64,000 nt of DNA, from contig NZ_FNZG01000003.1 in the NCBI RefSeq assembly GCF_900109195.1, positions 372,001 to 436,000 of the forward strand, in the 5' to 3' direction. Made by a program: the position numbers and the translations under genes. Each line of letters opens with the position of its first letter. Within the stretch, counting starts at the first letter, position 1. The notes under the pieces were generated by a model. It had not been told where the DNA came from, made no database searches, and saw only the letters and a program-made list of their open reading frames with translations. Shown one piece after another: positions 1 to 8,288 of the stretch. Origin of the DNA: Pseudooceanicola nitratireducens. Lineage in GTDB: Bacteria; Pseudomonadota; Alphaproteobacteria; Rhodobacterales; Rhodobacteraceae.

Positions 1-24
1 GGTTTTCGCAAATATCCTGGGGGG
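1..24 (-). repeat. Recurring TATTT 3'-flank element, copy a
   Basis: GGTTTTCGCAAATATCC, read on the minus strand, follows the MATE stop codon. A G6CTAGC6 palindrome (37-52) stands between stop and core. Shares 16 of 17 bases with the copies at 34285 and 49955. Confidence 0.6.
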
Positions 25-42
25 AGTCCGAAGGACGGGGGG

Positions 43-1386
43 CTAGCCCCCCTGCCCGCCCGCCGCAGGCGAACCGGCCGAAGCTTCAAGCGCCGGGTAC
101 CGCAGGCCCAGGGTCACGCCGCGCGCCACGAAGGAAATCAGCAGGGCCATCCAGAGCCCGTGGTTGCCGAACAAAGGCACCAGCGCCCAGACCGCCAACC
201 CATAGATCACGAAGCTGATCGCCATCATGTTGCGCATGTCGCGCGACCGGGCCGCGCCGATGAAGATACCGTCGAACATCCAGCTGGCGCAGCCCAGGAT
301 CGGGGCGGCGACCATCCAGGGCAGATAGTCGCGGGCGGCGGCGCGGACCGGCACGGACTTGGCCATCAGGTCGACGATCGCCCCGCCGAAGATCCAGAAG
401 ACCAGCGCCAGCACCACGCAGATCGCAAAGCCCCAGATGCTGGTCATCACCGCCCCGCGCCGCAGGCCCGCGCGGTCGCCCCGCCCCAGGGACTGGCCCA
501 CGAAGGCCTCGGCCGCGAAGGCGAAGCCGTCCATGGCATAGGCGGTAATGAAGGTGAACTGCGTCAGCACCTGGTTCGCCGCCAGCTGCACGTCCCCGAA
601 GTCCGACCCGAAGTAGACAAACGACACCAGGATGATCTCAAGCAGGAGAGAGCGGATCAGGATGTCCCGGTTCACCACGGCCATGCGGATCAGCCGCGCC
701 CGGTCGAAGACCCGGGGCCAGTCGCGCCAGGCCGGAACCCGGAACGCCGCGCGGCACAGCCAGAGCCCGACAAGGCACCCTGCCCATTCCGACAGGAAGG
801 TCGCCACCGCCACCCCCGGCACGCCCCAGTCGAAGCCCAGCACAAACAGCACGTCGAGCCCCATATTCATGCCGTTCATCACCAGCTGCACCACCAGCAC
901 GGCGCGGGTTCTTTCCTGCGCGATCAGCCAGCCGGTGATCCCGTAGACCGCGATGGCCGCAGGTGCCGACCAGATGCGGATGGCCATGTACTGGCGCGCC
1001 AGGGCCTCGACCTCGGCCGAGGCGGGGGACAGCGAAAACGCCGCCCAGAAGATCGGAAATTGGAGCGCAATCAGCGCCAGCCCGGCCGCAAAGGCGATCA
1101 GCAGCGCCCGGGTCAGCAGGGCCGCGACCTCGTGGCTTTGGCCGGCCCCGACGGCATTGGCGGTCAGCCCCGTGGTGCCCATTCGCAGAAAGCCGAACAT
1201 CCAGTAGATCGCCGTCAGGGTAATGCCCCCCACGGCCACGGCCCCGATCGGCACCGCATCGCCCAGCTGGCCCACCACGCCGGTGTCCACCGCCGCCAGC
1301 AGGGGCACGGTGGCATTGGACAGCACGATCGGCAGCGCGATCTTCAGAACCCGCGCATGGGTGATCGCCGCCGCCCCGGTGCTCAT
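43..1386 (-). CDS. MATE family efflux transporter (DinF-like)
   Basis: A 447-residue, strongly hydrophobic protein with about twelve membrane segments. The N-terminal region (LPIVLSNATVPLLAAVDT, then GQLG) is the usual opening of the DinF branch of MATE exporters, which expel cationic drugs or metabolites in exchange for Na+ or H+ across the inner membrane. The length is normal for the family. Its ATG lies 2 bases past the stop of the upstream thioesterase gene, so it is the last gene of a three-gene minus-strand operon. The TAG stop sits inside a perfect G6CTAGC6 palindrome at 37-52. The substrate cannot be read from sequence. Confidence 0.93.
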   Translation of the reverse strand: MSTGAAAITHARVLKIALPIVLSNATVPLLAAVDTGVVGQLGDAVPIGAVAVGGITLTAIYWMFGFLRMGTTGLTANAVGAGQSHEVAALLTRALLIAFAAGLALIALQFPIFWAAFSLSPASAEVEALARQYMAIRIWSAPAAIAVYGITGWLIAQERTRAVLVVQLVMNGMNMGLDVLFVLGFDWGVPGVAVATFLSEWAGCLVGLWLCRAAFRVPAWRDWPRVFDRARLIRMAVVNRDILIRSLLLEIILVSFVYFGSDFGDVQLAANQVLTQFTFITAYAMDGFAFAAEAFVGQSLGRGDRAGLRRGAVMTSIWGFAICVVLALVFWIFGGAIVDLMAKSVPVRAAARDYLPWMVAAPILGCASWMFDGIFIGAARSRDMRNMMAISFVIYGLAVWALVPLFGNHGLWMALLISFVARGVTLGLRYPALEASAGSPAAGGQGG

Positions 1387-1388
1387 CC

Positions 1389-1934
1389 TCAGCTCAGGCC
1401 GCCCGAGGTGTCACCCGCCTCGATAGGGCGCGGCATCAGGAAATGGCCCGTGGCCTGGGCGAAGGGCCGGTCGCGGTTGTCCTGCCAGCCTTCGACCTGG
1501 ACACTGGCATAGCGCCGCCCGGCCCGGGTGATCCGGGCCCGCGCATAGGCATCCCTTGGCAGGCCCGAGCGCAGGTAATCCACCGTCATGTCGATGGTCT
1601 TGGGCAGGCGCGGCATCGCCCCGTCCTTCAGAGCCTTGGCATCCAGCGCGCCGCTTTCCACCCCGTCCCACAGCTGGGCCCAACCCAGGCCGACAATCGC
1701 CGTGATCTCAAGGAACCCGGCGATCACCCCGCCGTGGATCGCGGGCAAAAAGGGATTGCCGATAAGATCGTCCTTGAACGGCAGCACCGCGGTCAGTTCG
1801 TCCCCGCGGCGGTCGAATTCCACCCCGAGAAAGCGGATATAGGGCACGCGGCCAACCAGCGCCTCGAGCGCGGCGTCGCGGCGTTCCTTGATCACCTGAA
1901 CGGGTTCTGGGCGTTTATGTCTGCTGTCGCTCAT
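1389..1934 (-). CDS. PaaI-family hotdog thioesterase
   Basis: A 181-residue single-domain hotdog-fold protein. The hallmark HGG lies at residues 67-69, followed by an acidic residue (Glu76) where PaaI-type acyl-CoA thioesterases usually have Asp or Glu. Such enzymes hydrolyse acyl- or aryl-CoA in the cytoplasm. The ATG overlaps the stop of the next thioesterase gene as ATGA, so the two are translationally coupled, and the MATE gene follows 2 bases later. It resembles its neighbour only at the HGG core, so the pair looks like two subunits or two specificities rather than a recent duplication. Substrate unknown; the position next to the beta-oxidation locus suggests acyl-CoA. Confidence 0.88.
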   Translation of the reverse strand: MSDSRHKRPEPVQVIKERRDAALEALVGRVPYIRFLGVEFDRRGDELTAVLPFKDDLIGNPFLPAIHGGVIAGFLEITAIVGLGWAQLWDGVESGALDAKALKDGAMPRLPKTIDMTVDYLRSGLPRDAYARARITRAGRRYASVQVEGWQDNRDRPFAQATGHFLMPRPIEAGDTSGGLS

Positions 1935-2506
1935 GCCTGGCCCTCTTGTTTCTCTGCGCGGGGCTTGGCCTTGAAGGTGAAGGCCCCGGTGGCCGAGGCC
2001 ACGGGCCGATCCGTGTCGTCATCCAGCGCGACCGCCCGCACGAATGCGACAGATCGCGTGACGTGATAGCATTCGGCCTTGGCCACGATGACCTGGCCGG
2101 GCGTCGCCGCCCGCATGTAGTCGATGCGCAGATCCAGGGTCGCGGTGCCGCCACCGCTTTCGGGATGGCAGATCACCGCCGCCCCGCAAGTCGTGTCCAG
2201 AAGGGTCGAGACCACGCCACCATGCAGCACCCCGGTCTCGGGATCGCCGATCAGGTCCTCTCGGTAGGGCAGGATGAATTCGGCCCGACCGGCACCGACG
2301 TCCCGCACGTCAAGGCCGATGGCCTTTGCATGCGGCAGCGCGTCGATGAACTGGCGGGTGATCCCGGCCATGTCGCGTTTCTTCGTCCCGGCATCCGGGT
2401 CTACGGGCTTGGCGAATCTGCCGTCCCTACCCGCGGAACTATCTGCGGACGTGTCTGGCGAAATCCCGGAGGATGGTTGCGGGCTTGGGTCTTTGCTGGC
2501 TGGCAT
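1931..2506 (-). CDS. PaaI-family hotdog thioesterase
   Basis: A 191-residue protein with a low-complexity Ser/Pro/Asp N-terminus of about 45 residues and then a hotdog domain. HGG is at residues 95-97 with Asp104 in the LLDT segment, the typical PaaI catalytic pattern. I chose the ATG at 2506 because GGAAGGAG lies directly upstream; the open frame extends further but without a ribosome site. First gene of the operon thioesterase-thioesterase-MATE, with a 4-base overlap to the next gene. It is divergent from the first merR gene across about 240 bases, so both may share a control region. Probably hydrolyses an acyl-CoA; substrate unknown. Confidence 0.88.
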   Translation of the reverse strand: MPASKDPSPQPSSGISPDTSADSSAGRDGRFAKPVDPDAGTKKRDMAGITRQFIDALPHAKAIGLDVRDVGAGRAEFILPYREDLIGDPETGVLHGGVVSTLLDTTCGAAVICHPESGGGTATLDLRIDYMRAATPGQVIVAKAECYHVTRSVAFVRAVALDDDTDRPVASATGAFTFKAKPRAEKQEGQA

Positions 2507-2700
2507 GTGGGCTCCTTCCCGGCGACTAGATCGGCAATTCGATGCGGGGGCAAGCCCCTGCCCCGCAGCACCGTTGATGCCGTTGCGTCCCCGGGTGCAG
2601 ACCGGCCTGTCGTCCCCCCATGCGTCCAGTTGCGTCAAGCTGCCCCGCAAAGCCGCACGCGACGGGCTTGAAGCCGGTGTTGTTTCCCGCCAAACTAGCA

Positions 2701-2722
2701 CCTACGTCGTAGGGAGACGTCA
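2701..2722. promoter_or_regulatory. Putative operator before merR paralogue 1
   Basis: CCTAC-GTC-GTAGG (2701-2713) is a perfect short inverted repeat, followed at once by GACGTC (2716-2721). The ACGTC words are shared with the stronger operator pair upstream of the second merR gene, and the site sits 26-47 bases before the start codon. It may serve autoregulation and the divergent thioesterase operon. Confidence 0.4.
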
Positions 2723-2747
2723 GGGTAATTGGGCGGAGACCCGAGAG

Positions 2748-3158
2748 ATGAGCGACAGCCGGATCAGTTTCAAAGAGATGTGCGAGCAGTTCGATGTGAC
2801 GCCGCGCACCTTGCGCTATTACGAGTACATCGAATTGCTCAGCCCCGAACGCGAGGGCCGGTCGCGGTTCTACACCGCCCGGGACAGCGCCCGGATGAAG
2901 CTGATCCTGCGGGGCCGCAAGTTCGGCTTCTCGCTTGAGACGATCCGCCAGTGGCTGGATATCTACGACGAACAGGGGTCGGCCGCGCAGATGGAAATCT
3001 GGGTGCAGAACGCCGACAACCAGCTGGAAGAACTGCGCGCACAGCGGGCCCAGATCGACGAGGCCATCGACGAACTGCAAAGCCTGCGCGACCGCACCGC
3101 CGCGTCTCTGGGCGATTACGAATCGCGGGATGCGGCGCGGAAAACCGCCAAGACCTAG
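2748..3158 (+). CDS. MerR family transcriptional regulator (paralogue 1)
   Basis: A 136-residue regulator. The MerR winged helix-turn-helix occupies roughly residues 6-75 (FDVTPRTLRYYE, then KLILRGRKFGFSLETI), followed by a coiled-coil dimerisation helix. There is no cysteine-based metal site, so a metal sensor is unlikely. It is clearly paralogous to the MerR protein 220 bases downstream. MerR proteins of this size regulate fatty acid or branched-chain amino acid catabolism in proteobacteria (LiuR type), which fits the beta-oxidation genes that follow. The ATG at 2748 is preceded only by a weak GGAG; a start at 2778 would cut into the helix-turn-helix. Confidence 0.9.
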   Translation: MSDSRISFKEMCEQFDVTPRTLRYYEYIELLSPEREGRSRFYTARDSARMKLILRGRKFGFSLETIRQWLDIYDEQGSAAQMEIWVQNADNQLEELRAQRAQIDEAIDELQSLRDRTAASLGDYESRDAARKTAKT

Positions 3159-3179
3159 GCGGACGCCCTCTTCTTTCGG

Positions 3180-3226
3180 GTAAGGAAACCCTTACTTTTA
3201 AGGGCGGATAGGAAAAATCCGCCTTT
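3180..3226 (+). terminator. Two stacked hairpins after merR paralogue 1
   Basis: GTAAGG-AAAC-CCTTAC (3180-3195) is followed by TTTT, then GGCGGAT-N7-ATCCGCC (3203-3223) is followed by TTT. Both have perfect arms and lie 21-68 bases after the stop codon. They read as intrinsic terminators separating the two merR genes. Confidence 0.55.
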
Positions 3227-3264
3227 ACGATTGTTTCACGCCCTTGACCGAAACTTCGCTGATC

Positions 3265-3311
3265 TTACGTCAACTTCGAAGTGACGTGACGTATCGGTTA
3301 CGTCAACTTCG
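3265..3311. promoter_or_regulatory. Tandem MerR-type operator before merR2-fadE
   Basis: TTACGTCAACTTCG occurs twice as a perfect 14-base direct repeat (3265-3278 and 3298-3311) with a 33-base period, about three helical turns. Each copy is half of an inverted repeat: ACGTC-N11-GACGT (3267-3287), centred on the palindrome ACTTCGAAGT, and GACGTA-N5-TACGTC (3288-3304). The block ends 66 bases before the second merR start. The ACGT-rich palindromes resemble the LiuR-type site (TTTACGT..ACGTAAA) known for MerR regulators of acyl-CoA catabolism. Which of the two MerR proteins binds here is an inference. Confidence 0.65.
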
Positions 3312-3377
3312 GACAGCGTTGTAAAGAGGATCAGGGTCGTGTTTTGACCAGTCGATCAAAATCGATGGGATGACATC

Positions 3378-3779
3378 ATGGACTCAGAAGAACAGATGAC
3401 GATCCGCCAGATGTGCGATGCCTTTGAGGTCACCGCACGCACCCTGCGGTTCTACGAAGCGAAGGAGTTGTTGTTTCCGATCCGTATCGGCCAGAAACGG
3501 CTTTTCACCCGGCGCGACCGGGCCCGTCTGAAACTGATCCTGCGCGGCAAGCGCTTCGGTTTCAGCCTCGAGGAAATCCGCCAGCTTCTGGACCTGTACG
3601 ACATGGGCGATCAGCAGCACACGCAGCTGGTGAAGACCTATGAAGTGGCACAGCAGCGTCTTTCGGACATGGAACAGAAACGCGATGAGCTGAACGAAGC
3701 GATCGCGGAGCTGAAGGAACAGATGGCGTGGGGTGACAAGATGATCTCCTCGCTGCGCAACACGAAGGCGGCCGAGTAA
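3378..3779 (+). CDS. MerR family transcriptional regulator (paralogue 2)
   Basis: A 133-residue MerR regulator: winged helix-turn-helix at about residues 6-72 ([29 protein letters not shown]), then a long coiled coil rich in Glu, Gln and Lys. It is paralogous to the MerR protein just upstream through both the DNA-binding and linker parts. No metal-binding cysteines are seen. It sits 23 bases before the acyl-CoA dehydrogenase gene and is presumably cotranscribed with it under the operator pair at 3265-3311, so it is the likely local regulator of beta-oxidation, perhaps responding to an acyl-CoA. The inducer is an inference. Confidence 0.9.
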   Translation: MDSEEQMTIRQMCDAFEVTARTLRFYEAKELLFPIRIGQKRLFTRRDRARLKLILRGKRFGFSLEEIRQLLDLYDMGDQQHTQLVKTYEVAQQRLSDMEQKRDELNEAIAELKEQMAWGDKMISSLRNTKAAE

Positions 3780-3802
3780 CCGGCCGCAAAAGGGAGAGAG
3801 CA

Positions 3803-5581
3803 ATGCCGACCTTCACCGCCCCCGTCAAGGACATGCAATTCATCCTGCATGACGTGCTGAAAGCTTCCGAACAGGACGTGCCCGGCTATGACGAGCTGGA
3901 CCGCGATTTCACCAGCGCCATCCTCGAAGAGGCCGGCAAGCTGGCAGGCGACGTCTTCGCGCCGCTGAACGCGGTTGGTGACCAGGAAGGCGTGCGCCTT
4001 GAAAACGGCGTGGTCTACACGCCCAAGGGCTTCAAGGAGGCCTTCGACCAGTTCCGCGAAGGCGGCTGGACCGGCCTGGATTGCGATCCCGAATATGGCG
4101 GCCAGGGCCTGCCCTACCTGCTGTCGACGGCAACGGGGGAAATCTTCTCGGCCTCGAACATGGCCTTCATGATGTACCCGGGCCTGACCCACGGGGCCTA
4201 TTCCGCCATCCACGCCCATGGCTCGGACGAGCAGAAGCAGACCTTCCTGCCCAAGATGGTCACCTGCGAATGGACCGGCACCATGAACCTGACCGAACCG
4301 CATTGCGGCACGGATCTGGGCCTGATGCGCACCAAGGCAGAACCGCAAGGCGACGGGTCCTACAAGATCACCGGCCAGAAGATCTTTATCTCGGCCGGCG
4401 ATCACGACATGTCGGACAACGTCATCCATCTGGTGCTGGCCAAGATCCCCGGCGGCCCCGAGGGCATCAAGGGCGTGTCGCTGTTCATCGTGCCGAAGTT
4501 CATCGTCAACGATGACAACACGCCGGGCGCGCGCAATTCCCTGTCGGTCGGCAAGATCGAAGAGAAGATGGGCATCCACGGCAATGCCACCTGCGTCATG
4601 AACTACGATGGCGCAACCGGCTACCTGCTGGGCGAAGAACATAAAGGCATGCGCGCCATGTTCACGATGATGAACGAAGCGCGCCTCGGCGTCGGCATGC
4701 AGGGCCTGTCCCAGGCGACCGTGGCCTATGAAAACGCCCTCGCCTATGCCAAGGACCGGCTTCAGGGCCGCGCCGTCACAGGCACGGAAAACCCCGATGG
4801 CCCCGCCGATCCGCTGATCGTGCACCCTGACATCCGCCGCTCGCTGATGGACCAGAAAAGCTTTGTCGAAGGCGCACGGGCCTTTGGCCTCTGGGGCGCC
4901 GAACTGATCGACCGCGCGCACCGCAGCAAGGACGCCGAGGCCGAGGGCCTGGTGTCGCTGATGACCCCGGTTCTCAAGGGCTTCCTGACCGACCAGGGCT
5001 TCGACATGACCGTGCTGGCGCAGCAGATCTACGGCGGCCACGGCTATATCGAGGAATGGGGCATGTCCCAGTTCACCCGCGACGCCCGGATCACCATGAT
5101 CTACGAAGGGGCCAACGGCGTTCAGGCGCTGGACCTTGTCGGCCGGAAACTGGCCTCGGGCGGCGGCAAGCCCGCCATGGCCTTCTTCGAAGAGATCAAG
5201 TCCTTCATCAAGGCGAACTCGGACGACGAAGAGCTGAAGACCCAGTTCATGGATCCGCTGAAACAGGCCTCCAAGCAGCTGCAGGAAGCGGCGATGTTCT
5301 TCATGGCCCAGGGCATGAAGAACCCGAACGAGGCGCTGGCAGGGTCCTATGACTTCATGCACCTCTTCGGTCACGTCTGCCTGGGCTACATGTGGGCCCG
5401 CATGGCCGTCGCCGCCAAGGCCGCCCTGGCCGCCGGTGCCGAGGACAAGGACTTCTACGAAACCAAGCTTGTGACGGGCCGCTATTACATGGCCCGCCGC
5501 CTGCCCGCCTGCGCAATGCACGTGGCCCGCATCACCTCTGGTGCGGATCCCGTGATGGCGCTGGACGCGGCCAACTTCTGA
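3803..5581 (+). CDS. Acyl-CoA dehydrogenase (FadE-like, with ACDH C-terminal domain)
   Basis: A 592-residue FAD enzyme catalysing alpha,beta-dehydrogenation of acyl-CoA, the first step of beta-oxidation. The order is N-terminal helical domain, middle beta domain ([11 protein letters not shown] at about 165-175, [10 protein letters not shown]), a C-terminal helical domain with YEGANG carrying the expected catalytic base Glu435, and an extra C-terminal helical extension typical of the long subfamily. The DMSP enzyme DmdC also belongs to this long subfamily, so substrate range cannot be fixed from sequence. GGGAGAGAG precedes the ATG. It lies 23 bases after merR2 and upstream of GST, thiolase and fadJ, which argues for general fatty acid oxidation. 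Confidence 0.93.
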   Translation: MPTFTAPVKDMQFILHDVLKASEQDVPGYDELDRDFTSAILEEAGKLAGDVFAPLNAVGDQEGVRLENGVVYTPKGFKEAFDQFREGGWTGLDCDPEYGGQGLPYLLSTATGEIFSASNMAFMMYPGLTHGAYSAIHAHGSDEQKQTFLPKMVTCEWTGTMNLTEPHCGTDLGLMRTKAEPQGDGSYKITGQKIFISAGDHDMSDNVIHLVLAKIPGGPEGIKGVSLFIVPKFIVNDDNTPGARNSLSVGKIEEKMGIHGNATCVMNYDGATGYLLGEEHKGMRAMFTMMNEARLGVGMQGLSQATVAYENALAYAKDRLQGRAVTGTENPDGPADPLIVHPDIRRSLMDQKSFVEGARAFGLWGAELIDRAHRSKDAEAEGLVSLMTPVLKGFLTDQGFDMTVLAQQIYGGHGYIEEWGMSQFTRDARITMIYEGANGVQALDLVGRKLASGGGKPAMAFFEEIKSFIKANSDDEELKTQFMDPLKQASKQLQEAAMFFMAQGMKNPNEALAGSYDFMHLFGHVCLGYMWARMAVAAKAALAAGAEDKDFYETKLVTGRYYMARRLPACAMHVARITSGADPVMALDAANF

Positions 5582-5768
5582 GCCGGATAAAACCCGGCCC
5601 AAGACCATCCGACAGGGGGCACATGCCTCCACTCACGGAGATCGGCCAGACCCCGGCAGCCCCACGGGCACCGGGTGACGGCAGGGGTGTCCTTGCAAGG
5701 GGCTGCAGGGACACCAGATCCCCGACGGGCCCGTCCCTTGCGGCGGCCCCCGGGGACACAGGAGGAGA

Positions 5769-5984
5769 ATGATGCCGAAACGCTTCCGCCTGACACGCCG
5801 CTTCCCGGTCGCGATGACCGAAGACGGCTACCGCCGCCTCAAGCGCTTCGCGACCGAGGCCGGCCTAGACGAGGGCGAGGCCCTGTCCTTCCTCTTCGAG
5901 AATTTCGACAGCGTCACGCACGAGGACAACCTGACCCACCGCCTGCGCCTGTTCAATTCCGAGCTCGAGGCCCGCAAGCGATGA
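5769..5984 (+). CDS. Small conserved protein, possibly ribbon-helix-helix
   Basis: A 71-residue, highly charged protein. The segment FPVAMTEDGYRRLKRFATEA (about residues 12-31) reads like a short beta strand followed by a helix, then a second helix EGEALSFLFENF, the layout of a MetJ/Arc (ribbon-helix-helix) DNA-binding domain. GGAGGAG stands just before tandem ATG codons; I start at the first. It lies 187 bases after the acyl-CoA dehydrogenase gene. I do not recognise a named family. A small regulator of the locus is plausible, but the fold assignment rests only on pattern. Confidence 0.6.
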   Translation: MMPKRFRLTRRFPVAMTEDGYRRLKRFATEAGLDEGEALSFLFENFDSVTHEDNLTHRLRLFNSELEARKR

Positions 5985-6037
5985 TCTTCGCGCGCCCCCC
6001 TGCCGAAGCGACGGCGGCCGCGACCGCGCCGTTTTTT

Positions 6038-6058
6038 GAGTATTTTGGGCAAGATGAT
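6038..6058 (+). repeat. Recurring TATTT 3'-flank element, copy b1
   Basis: GAGTATTTTGGGCAAGATGA, 54 bases after the small RHH-like gene. Inverted relative to copy b2, with 20 of 21 bases matching. Confidence 0.6.
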
Positions 6059-6293
6059 TTCGGATCGGGGTCTCAGGAAACCCACCCGGGATCCGCCCTG
6101 CCCCGCTCCACCGGATTGGCTAACGGGTCTGTCAGGACAGGGCATCACCTTGCACGTCCATCGGCTCTCCAGCCTGTAACGCAACTGCAGTCTAGGGGCG
6201 TTAACCTTAATATCCGGTAAAGCAGCAACAGAGGACAGGCGCCCCCCGATCAGGCAAGCTGGGCGGCGCAGAGACCAGAGGGGCCAGATCCCC

Positions 6294-6315
6294 ATCATCT
6301 TGCCGAAAATACTCC
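6294..6315 (-). repeat. Recurring TATTT element, copy b2
   Basis: ATCATCTTGCCGAAAATACT on the plus strand, followed by a G7/C5 hairpin at 6324-6344. One of two copies not placed after a gene of the same strand. Confidence 0.6.
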
Positions 6316-6414
6316 ACGGGGGTGCGGGGGGGTGAAACCCCCGCCGTGCGACGCCGGCCACGGGTGCGACGCGCGGCAATCCCGGGGGAACGATAAGTCC
6401 AAGGGAGGACGGAC

Positions 6415-7050
6415 ATGATCAAACTCTACTGCTTCGGTGAAAGCGGAAATGCCTACAAGGCGGCGCTGCCCCTGTCCCTGTCGGGGCTGGAGTGGGAGCC
6501 GGTGAAGGTCGACTTCTTCGGAGGAGAGGCCCGCAGCCCGGAATACACCGCGCTCAACAACATGGCCGAGGTGCCGGTGCTGGTGGACGGTGATGTCACG
6601 ATCAGCCAATCCGGCGTGATCCAGATGTATATCTCGGAAAAGACCGGCAAATTCGGCGGCACCACGAAAGAAGAGGCGCGCGAGATCACGCGCTGGATGT
6701 TCTGGGACAATCACAAGATGTCCTCGCAATGCGGCACGCAGCGGTTCCTGATGAACTTCGTCCCCGAGGACAAGCGCCCGAAAGAGGTCATCGCCTTCAA
6801 CGCCGGCCGCCTCAAGGCCGCCTTCAAGACCCTGGACGCCGCATTGGACGGCCGCGACTGGCTTGTGGGCGACGGCCCCAGCCACGCCGATTTTTCCTGC
6901 TGCGGCTATCTTTTCTACCCCGAGCCCTTCGGCTTCGACCGCAAGGATTGGGGCAATATCGATCGCTGGCTGTCGAACATCGAACAGATCGACGGCTGGA
7001 AACACCCCTATGACCTGATGCCCGGTCGGCCCTCCGACCGTGGCCTATAA
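6415..7050 (+). CDS. Glutathione S-transferase family protein
   Basis: A 211-residue protein with the two-domain GST layout: a thioredoxin-like N-terminal half (residues 1-80, with the cis-Pro region EVPVLVDGDVTISQSGVIQ) and an all-helical C-terminal half. The glutathione-binding ES motif is replaced by QSG, so glutathione use is uncertain. AAGGGAGGA lies ahead of the ATG. It is 13 bases upstream of the thiolase gene and probably cotranscribed with thiolase and fadJ. A GST within a beta-oxidation operon may detoxify reactive enoyl or aldehyde by-products; that is inference. Confidence 0.88.
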   Translation: MIKLYCFGESGNAYKAALPLSLSGLEWEPVKVDFFGGEARSPEYTALNNMAEVPVLVDGDVTISQSGVIQMYISEKTGKFGGTTKEEAREITRWMFWDNHKMSSQCGTQRFLMNFVPEDKRPKEVIAFNAGRLKAAFKTLDAALDGRDWLVGDGPSHADFSCCGYLFYPEPFGFDRKDWGNIDRWLSNIEQIDGWKHPYDLMPGRPSDRGL

Positions 7051-7063
7051 GAAGGAGGCAAAT

Positions 7064-8275
7064 ATGTCTGACGCCTATATCTATGACGCCGTGCGCTCGC
7101 CGCGCGGGAAGGGGCGGCCCGACGGGTCGCTGCACGAGGTGACCTCGGTCGCGCTTGGCAAGCAGATGCTGAACGCCATCAAGGAGCGCTCTGGCCTAGA
7201 CGGCCACGCGGTCGAGGACGTGATCTGGGGCAATGCCACCCAGGCCATGGAACAGGGCGGTTGCCTGGCGCGGACCACCGTGCTGGCCTCGGACCTGGAC
7301 GAACGTATCCCCGGCCTGTCGATCAACCGCTTCTGTGCCTCTGGCATGGAGGCCGTGAACCTGGCCGCGAACCAGGTCAAGGGCGGCGCGGGCGATGCCT
7401 ATATCGCCGGCGGCGTCGAATGCATGTCGCGCGTTCCCATGGGGTCAGACGGGGCGGCCGTGGCCGTCGATCCGACCGTGGCCATCGACAGCTACTTCGT
7501 GCCCCAGGGCATTTCCGCCGACATCATCGCCACCGAATACGGGTTCTCGCGCGATGACGTGGACGCCTTTGCCGTGGAATCCCAGAAACGCGCCGCCGAG
7601 GCCTGGGAAGACCGCCGCTTTGACAAGTCGATCATCACGATCCGCGACGTCAACGGCCTGCCGATCCTGGACCATGACGAATACATGCGCCCCGGCACCG
7701 ACATGCAGGCGCTTGGCTCGCTCAAGGCGTCCTTCAAGGACATGGGCGAGGTCATGCCCGGCTTCGACAATGTCGCCAAGCTGAAGTACCCGCATCTGGA
7801 TCGCATCAACCACGTGCACCATGCCGGGAACTCCTCTGGCATCGTCGACGGGTCTGCCGCCGTGCTGATCGGCAACAAGGAATTCGGTGAGAAATACGGG
7901 CTGAAGCCCCGCGCCCGCATCCGCGCCACCGCCAAGATCGGCACCGATCCGACCATCATGCTGACCGGCCCCGTGCCGGCGACGGAACGGATCCTGGCCA
8001 CTTCGGGCATGTCGATTTCCGACATCGACCTGTTCGAGGTGAACGAGGCGTTTTCCTCGGTCGTGCTGCGTTTCATGCAGGCCTTCGACGTGGATCATTC
8101 CAAGCTGAACGTGAACGGTGGTGCCATCGCCATGGGTCACCCGCTTGGGGCCTCGGGCGCGATCATCATCGGCACCCTGCTGGACGAGCTTGAGCGTCGC
8201 GGCCTGGGCACCGGCCTGGCTACGCTTTGCGTCGCCTCGGGCATGGGTGCGGCCACGATCATCGAGCGGATGTAA
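7064..8275 (+). CDS. Acetyl-CoA acyltransferase (3-ketoacyl-CoA thiolase)
   Basis: A 403-residue thiolase catalysing the thiolytic cleavage that ends each beta-oxidation cycle. All catalytic residues are visible: nucleophile Cys91 (RFCASGM), His359 in GHPLG and the second Cys389 in LCVASGMGA. I start at 7064, where GAAGGAGG precedes the ATG at ideal spacing; eight extra in-frame residues upstream lack such a site. It lies 13 bases after the GST gene and 13 before the FadJ-type gene, so the three are one transcript. The pairing with a multifunctional partner fits FadI or FadA type; which chain lengths it prefers is not readable. Confidence 0.93.
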   Translation: MSDAYIYDAVRSPRGKGRPDGSLHEVTSVALGKQMLNAIKERSGLDGHAVEDVIWGNATQAMEQGGCLARTTVLASDLDERIPGLSINRFCASGMEAVNLAANQVKGGAGDAYIAGGVECMSRVPMGSDGAAVAVDPTVAIDSYFVPQGISADIIATEYGFSRDDVDAFAVESQKRAAEAWEDRRFDKSIITIRDVNGLPILDHDEYMRPGTDMQALGSLKASFKDMGEVMPGFDNVAKLKYPHLDRINHVHHAGNSSGIVDGSAAVLIGNKEFGEKYGLKPRARIRATAKIGTDPTIMLTGPVPATERILATSGMSISDIDLFEVNEAFSSVVLRFMQAFDVDHSKLNVNGGAIAMGHPLGASGAIIIGTLLDELERRGLGTGLATLCVASGMGAATIIERM

Positions 8276-8288
8276 GAGGTTTAGACAA

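Larger units (their letters stand above)
5985..6414. other. Gene-free region with two inverted repeat-element copies
   Basis: No convincing coding region in 430 bases. It holds two oppositely oriented copies of the recurring TATTT element (6038-6058 and 6294-6315), a TTAACCTTAA word at 6201-6210, and a G-rich/C-rich hairpin GCGGGGG-N7-CCCCCGC at 6324-6344. The GST gene promoter must lie near its 3' end, but no clear -35/-10 pair is visible. Confidence 0.6.

Noticed and set aside
2507-2701. N-terminal extension of the second thioesterase up to 2701.
   Set aside because: The GGAAGGAG just before 2506 and the low-complexity character of the upstream codons favour the shorter protein.
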